From: Actinomycetota bacterium
Lineage (GTDB): Bacteria > Actinomycetota > Thermoleophilia > Solirubrobacterales > 70-9
Length of the DNA stretch: 10,467 bases
Direction: 5' to 3'
Assembly (NCBI GenBank): GCA_005884305.1
Contig: VAYL01000058.1
Span: 1,072-11,538 of the forward strand
Part shown: one piece after another, positions 6,955 through 10,467 of the stretch
Numbering within the stretch: position 1 is the first letter of the stretch
How the letters are laid out: each line of letters begins with the position of its first letter
Translations under genes and position numbers: made by a program
The notes under the pieces: model-generated
The model's database searches: none
What the model was told of the DNA's origin: nothing
Seen by the model: only the letters and a program-made list of their open reading frames with translations

Positions 6955-8354
6955 TCAGGGCCGGCCGCGCAGGAGCCGGCCGGCCGTCCCCTCGATCGAC
7001 TGGATGCCGTAGCCCATCGAGGGGTCGCCGTCGGTCAGTACCGCCATCGCCATCCGGTCGTGCCCCTGCTCGAGGCGGGCCACCTGGTGGACGAGCTGCC
7101 CCCGGCTCGTCCCGCGCCAGCCGCCCTTGAAGAACACCCTCCACCCTCGCGGGCGCGCGACCGCCGGGATGCCCCAGCTCTCCGACGGCGTGATGTGCGA
7201 GAGCAGATGGAGCGCGTAGTGGCGGAACCCGTGTGGCACTAGCCGCTTGATGTCGAAGAAGAACCGTGCCTGGTCGGCGGCGCTGATCATGGCGTTCGCC
7301 CAGATCCCCTCGATCGAGAAGTCCTTCATCCCGGCGTGCTTGGCGAGGCGCCGCAGCCGTGAGTCCCCGACGATGGACCAGACCTTGGTCGCCGCGTTGT
7401 TGTCGGAGACGTGGATCATCGGGTCGAGGATTGACCGGCTGTAGGAGTCCAGGCCGCGATGCTCGTGATGAAGCTTGCGCAGGTACGCGACCAGGAGCAT
7501 CGCCTTGACCACGCTCGCTGAGACGAAGCGGCGGTGGACGCTCGAGCCGTACAGCCGGCCCTGGGTCGTCACCACGGCGAACGATTTGACGCCCGCTCGG
7601 TCGGCCAGGTAACGCCGAGCGCGCTCGATGCTCTTGCGGTGCGGATAGCCGAACGGCGCCTTGCCGGTTCCCTCATACAGGGCGCGTGCCCCGCCGCCGA
7701 ACCGGTGGCGCCCGCAGCGCGGTCGCGCGGCCGCAGGATCCATCGCGCCCAGCGACTTCGCCCGGAAGCACGCGGCGAATCGGAACCGCCCGGCCGGCAC
7801 GCGGGACGAGGCGTGCTGGTGTGACCGCTTTCGACCCGGTGAAGCTTGCCCCGCGAGCCCGGCGACAGGTACCAGCGCACCCGTTTGCCGCCCCAGTTGA
7901 GGTCCGCCGGGTGCCGGCTCTGAATCGTGATCCTGGCTCGCCCCGGGGTCTCGTACTTCACGCTCGTCGTGACCTTCTCGTCGGCGGTGACGGCGACCGT
8001 GTCGCTTCGCACCGCGGGCGTGTCCTTGAGCACGACGCGATATCGAGTGTTACGCGCCGGGGTGACGCCGAACCGATAGGAGCCGTCGGCCGCCGTCGCC
8101 TGCGAGTCCTGGGTTGCGAACGACCCGTACGGATACGGGTCAGCCTGCAGGTCCACCGTGACGCCGCCGTCGCCGCCGGGGTGGCCGGTGACCGCACCCG
8201 AGATGTCGGTGGAGGCGGTGAAGGGGATCTCGCCACGGCCGGCCGCCGCGGAGACCTCGCTGGCCGTCGCAGCCGCCGGCGAGATGGCGAAGGCACCTGT
8301 CGATACCAGGCCGAGCGCTGCGGTGAGGAGTCGGCGCCCACTCAACGCCGTCAC
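6955..8354 (-). pseudogene. Secreted serine hydrolase of the beta-lactamase/penicillin-binding (SxxK) superfamily with Ig-like N-terminal domain, frameshifted
   Basis: Two frames join if one base is added near 7806-7790 (TPRP then RVPAGRFRFAACF), giving about 466 residues. Unrepaired, the first frame (from GTG 8354) stops at 7569; the second is open through 7800-6955. The N-terminus (VTALSGRRLLTAALGLVSTG...) is a signal peptide. Residues of about 42-135 look like a carboxypeptidase-regulatory or Ig-like beta-sandwich: GxVxG, then TAADGSYRFGVTPARNTRYRV. The catalytic domain has SVVK (Ser at about 281, the SxxK nucleophile), SDN (about 317-319) and KGG (about 410-412) where class A enzymes have K[TS]G. 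I see no convincing ExxLN omega-loop Glu. A peptidoglycan D,D-peptidase or esterase-like role is thus as likely as beta-lactam hydrolysis. GTG 8354 is preferred over ATG 8396 because the signal peptide begins there. It leads the GH44 gene by 30 bp and is divergent from cspA. Confidence 0.82.
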
Positions 8355-8493
8355 CGTACACCTGCCGGCGTCCGCCCCTGCTACCTTTCCGCCCATCCAT
8401 AGGGTCGGAAATGAATTCCGGCAAATCAGTGTTAGCGCTCTCGTCGTTGGCTCAACTGCCTCCGCGGTCGCAGCACAAACCCAGGAGGAATAG

Positions 8494-8697
8494 ATGCCAA
8501 CCGGCACAGTGAAGTGGTTCAGCGACGAGAAGGGGTTCGGTTTCATCACCCCCGAGGACGGCTCGAGCGACCTGTTCGTGCACCAGAGCGCGATCCAGGC
8601 CGACGGCTTTCGCACGCTGGCCGAGGGCGCCAAGGTCTCGTTCGAGTCCGAGGCGGGGCCGAAGGGCCCGCGGGCGGTAAACGTCCAGCCTCTCTAG
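8494..8697 (+). CDS. cspA: Cold-shock domain protein, CspA-like
   Basis: A 67-residue single cold-shock domain, the normal length for CspA-type RNA chaperones that bind single-stranded RNA or DNA and melt mRNA structure in the cytoplasm. It starts [23 protein letters not shown], with the aromatic binding residues W8, F15 and F17 and RNP1 (K13-G-F-G-F-I-T). RNP2 is L27-F-V-H30, in the actinobacterial form DLFVHxSAI. AGGAGG at 8483-8488 precedes the ATG at optimal spacing. The 139-bp region to the divergent gene leaves room for a leader, but I cannot identify a convincing promoter or cold-shock element. The stop is shared tail-to-tail with the 55-residue gene on the other strand. The symbol is by family; the genome may hold several paralogues. 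Confidence 0.95.
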   Translation: MPTGTVKWFSDEKGFGFITPEDGSSDLFVHQSAIQADGFRTLAEGAKVSFESEAGPKGPRAVNVQPL

Positions 8698-8861
8698 CCG
8701 CCGGCGCGGCTGAGATAGGCCGCCCACACGAAGAGCAGAACGGCCCCTCCGATCAGGAGGAGGCCGGCCTGCTCGGCGCCGTGCGTGATCGTCGCGAGCC
8801 CGAGCAGGAGGCAGATCCCGCCGCTCCAAGCGCTGATCTCTGGTCCGTGCGATGAGTGCAT
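8694..8861 (-). CDS. 55-residue small membrane protein, two predicted helices
   Basis: Reading the minus strand from ATG 8861 gives [15 protein letters not shown], a first hydrophobic helix ([11 protein letters not shown]), a short HGAEQ turn, a second helix ([18 protein letters not shown]) and the tail SRAGG. It looks like a small two-helix hairpin in the membrane. GGGAGG lies 10 nt upstream of the ATG, which supports translation. The composition (hydrophobic blocks, Gly turns) is that of a real membrane protein rather than an antisense shadow, and cspA ends exactly where it ends. It is easily missed by gene callers because of its size. I recognise no family and cannot assign a function. Its start faces the DUF6351-type gene across 175 bp. 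Confidence 0.65.
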   Translation of the reverse strand: MHSSHGPEISAWSGGICLLLGLATITHGAEQAGLLLIGGAVLLFVWAAYLSRAGG

Positions 8862-8989
8862 AGCCGGAAAACCTCCCGCTCAGGGTACTCCCATGTGCCC
8901 GCCGGGCAAGCATCGCGCAGGCCGGGTGAATGAGCCTGGACCGAGCGTGTGTTTCGAACGAGCCCGGAGGGCGAGTGGTGTGAAGAACT

Positions 8990-9001
8990 GGCGCATGCGC
9001 C
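8990..9001. repeat. 12-bp perfect palindrome upstream of the DUF6351-type gene
   Basis: GGCGCATGCGCC is fully self-complementary. Its centre is 30 bp from that of a second 12-bp palindrome at 9020-9031. It may be part of a control region for the 9037 gene, but GC-rich palindromes of this length are expected several times by chance in a window like this. Confidence 0.25.
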
Positions 9002-9019
9002 GCGATTGAGAGCTACCTT

Positions 9020-9031
9020 CCGCGATCGCGG
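9020..9031. repeat. 12-bp perfect palindrome overlapping the ribosome binding site of the DUF6351-type gene
   Basis: CCGCGATCGCGG ends inside the GGAGG at 9030-9034. In RNA it could form a 4-bp stem with a GAUC loop that partly covers the ribosome binding site; in DNA it could be half of a paired operator with 8990-9001. Seen in sequence; any role is inferred. Confidence 0.3.
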
Positions 9032-9036
9032 AGGTG

Positions 9037-10467
9037 ATGGGACTAAGCGGCACACGCTCTCGGCTCGCGATGCTGGCGATCTGCATGGTCGGCGCGGCGT
9101 CTGCGTGCCCGGCCGCGGCTCTGGCCGTGGGCTCGCCCGACCTCTCGATACGCGTCCTGTCCGACCGCTCGGACGTGATCTCGGGGGGCGACGCGCTGGT
9201 CGCGGTGCAGGTCCCTGGGAGTGTGCAGCCAAGCCAGATCACGATGACGCTCAACGGGCGCGACGTGACGGGCCGGTTCGCGAAGCGGGCAAACGGCCGG
9301 TACGAGGGCCGCCTCGAGGGACTGAAGATCGGTCGCAACGACCTCACCGCGAGCGCGCCCGGGGTCGGGGGCGACAGCGCGGTGATTCGAAACCACTCGA
9401 TCGGCGGGCCCGTGTTCTCCGGCCCGCAGGTGCGGCCGTGGGTCTGCCAGAACGGCTCTTCGCGACCCAAGTGCCAGGCGCCGACGACGTACGAGTACGA
9501 GTACAAGTCGTCGGTCGACGGCCAGCTTCACCCGTACGATCCCGACAACCCACCCTCGGACGTCGCGAGCACCACAACCCAGACGGGGAAGACGGTCCCG
9601 TTCATCATCCGCATCGAGACCGGCTATCAGGACCGCGATCAGTACAAGATCGCCGCCCTGTATCAGCCTGGAAAGCCGTGGCAGCCGTGGAACCCGCAGC
9701 CGCAGTTCAACCACAAGCTGCTGATCACGCACGGCGCAAGCTGCGGTATCGACCACCAGAGCGGTGACGCACCGAGCGTCACCGGCGACACGGTCGGGGG
9801 CTCGAGCCCGACGACCGCGCTCGGCATGGGCTTTGCGGTGATGTCGACCGCGCTCGACAACGCGGGCCACAACTGCAACCTCGAGACCGAGGCCGAGTCG
9901 CTCGTGATGGCGAAGGAGCACCTGATCGAGAGCTACGGGACGCTGCGCTACACCATCGGCACCGGCTGCTCCGGGGGTTCGCTCGTTCAGCAGCAGGTGG
10001 CGAACGCCTATCCCGGCATCTACCAGGGGATCCTGCCGCAGTGCTCCTTCCCGGATGCGTGGTCGACCGGGCAGCAGCTCGCGGCGTACCACTTCCTCCG
10101 GGGCTACTTCGAGGACCCGTCGAAATGGGGCACCGGCATCGTCTGGACGCCAGCGCAGATCGCCGCCGTCGAGGGACACCCGAACCACGGCAACGCGATC
10201 ATCTTCGACTCCGTCTACTGGACCGCGCTGGCCGATCCGTCGAGCGGCTGCGCGGGCGTCCCCGCATCGGACGACTACAACGCGCAGACGAATCCCGACG
10301 GCGTCAGGTGCACGCTCGCCGATTACATGATCAACGTCTTCGGACCCCGCCCCGAGCGCTACTGGACGCCGGTCGAGCAGCAGCTCGGCCATGGGTTCGC
10401 GGGGTTGCCGATTGGTGACGTCGGTGTGCAGTTCGGATTGAAGGCCCTTCAGGACGGCGACATAACT
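9037..10467 (+). CDS. DUF6351-type secreted alpha/beta-hydrolase-like protein, partial at right edge
   Basis: The frame is open for 477 codons to the window edge with no stop. A Sec-type signal peptide (MGLSGTRSRLAMLAIC..., with Arg in the n-region) likely ends at AALA near residue 30. A beta-rich N-terminal part follows (VLSDRSDVISGGDALVAVQVP, MTLNGRDVTGRF). Then comes the stretch I recognise as DUF6351: NHSIGGPVFSGPQVRPWVC, KTVPFIIRIETG, KPWQPWNPQPQFNHKLL and YTIGTGCSGGS (near residues 307-317), then ILPQCSFPDAWST. The GCSGG element resembles a nucleophile elbow, so an esterase- or lipase-like hydrolase is plausible, with unproven substrate. Several Cys suggest disulphides outside the cell. 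The start is slightly uncertain: GGAGG at 9030-9034 is only 2 nt from the ATG, an in-frame GTG sits at 9034, and an in-frame stop at 9007 bounds the frame upstream. ATG 9070 would lose the charged n-region. Confidence 0.82.
   Translation, partial: MGLSGTRSRLAMLAICMVGAASACPAAALAVGSPDLSIRVLSDRSDVISGGDALVAVQVPGSVQPSQITMTLNGRDVTGRFAKRANGRYEGRLEGLKIGRNDLTASAPGVGGDSAVIRNHSIGGPVFSGPQVRPWVCQNGSSRPKCQAPTTYEYEYKSSVDGQLHPYDPDNPPSDVASTTTQTGKTVPFIIRIETGYQDRDQYKIAALYQPGKPWQPWNPQPQFNHKLLITHGASCGIDHQSGDAPSVTGDTVGGSSPTTALGMGFAVMSTALDNAGHNCNLETEAESLVMAKEHLIESYGTLRYTIGTGCSGGSLVQQQVANAYPGIYQGILPQCSFPDAWSTGQQLAAYHFLRGYFEDPSKWGTGIVWTPAQIAAVEGHPNHGNAIIFDSVYWTALADPSSGCAGVPASDDYNAQTNPDGVRCTLADYMINVFGPRPERYWTPVEQQLGHGFAGLPIGDVGVQFGLKALQDGDIT

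Noticed and set aside
8355..8493. Cold-shock leader or promoter of cspA
   Set aside because: No convincing -35/-10 pair or cold-box could be picked out by eye in this 139-bp region.
8945..8965. TTCGAA-containing stretch as a possible LexA box
   Set aside because: Lacks the GAACNNNNGTTC symmetry needed; only a 6-bp palindrome.
8949..9767. A 272-codon plus-strand opening overlapping the DUF6351-type gene
   Set aside because: Different phase from the recognised protein, Arg-rich, no start signal.
9043..10392. A 449-codon minus-strand opening opposite the DUF6351-type gene
   Set aside because: Arg/Val/Asp-rich shadow; the plus-strand frame has a signal peptide and recognisable family motifs.

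Overview
The window is very GC-rich. Its genes have short intergenic gaps, GTG as well as ATG starts, and GGAGG-type ribosome binding sites. Its proteins (a DHA2-type MFS exporter, an SxxK serine hydrolase with an Ig-like N-terminus, a GH44 glycosidase, a DUF6351-type secreted hydrolase and a CspA-like protein) look like those of a high-GC soil or sediment actinobacterium. The class Thermoleophilia (Solirubrobacterales or relatives) is my best guess. That placement is inference from remembered family resemblance, not from any search.

Layout, left to right. (1) An MFS exporter (minus strand, runs off the left edge) is divergent from a metallo-beta-lactamase-fold hydrolase at 1567-2244. A perfect 22-bp palindrome (1515-1536) lies between them and is the best operator candidate here. 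(2) A six-helix integral membrane protein (2290-3090) follows the hydrolase and may share its transcript. (3) On the minus strand lies a secreted BNR/Asp-box (sialidase-like) protein, 3098-4521, interrupted by a frameshift in a C6 tract. (4) A 43-residue single-span membrane peptide with a Gly/Ser tail (4648-4779) has a perfect Shine-Dalgarno sequence and is closed by a 13-bp-stem hairpin. (5) A soluble helical protein of unknown function (4875-5345) follows. (6) A minus-strand pair comes next: a serine hydrolase/beta-lactamase-like protein (8354-6955) followed 30 bp later by a GH44 glycosidase (6924-5342). Each is broken once in frame. (7) cspA-like gene 8494-8697 is tail-to-tail with a 55-residue membrane peptide (8861-8694). 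(8) A DUF6351-type secreted alpha/beta-hydrolase-like gene starts at 9037 and runs off the right edge.

How the genes fit together: most products face the envelope or the outside (exporter, membrane proteins, four secreted proteins). The GH44 enzyme, the DUF6351-type hydrolase and the Asp-box protein suggest secreted scavenging of plant or other polymers. I see no phage, transposon, CRISPR, toxin-antitoxin or biosynthetic system. The most notable features are three reading-frame breaks in exactly the three minus-strand secreted genes, all needing the same correction (one base added, modulo three). Others are the palindromic operator, two unlisted-type small membrane proteins, and three convergent junctions with almost no space for terminators. 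The three breaks may be real decay or sequencing/assembly errors; the sequence alone cannot decide.
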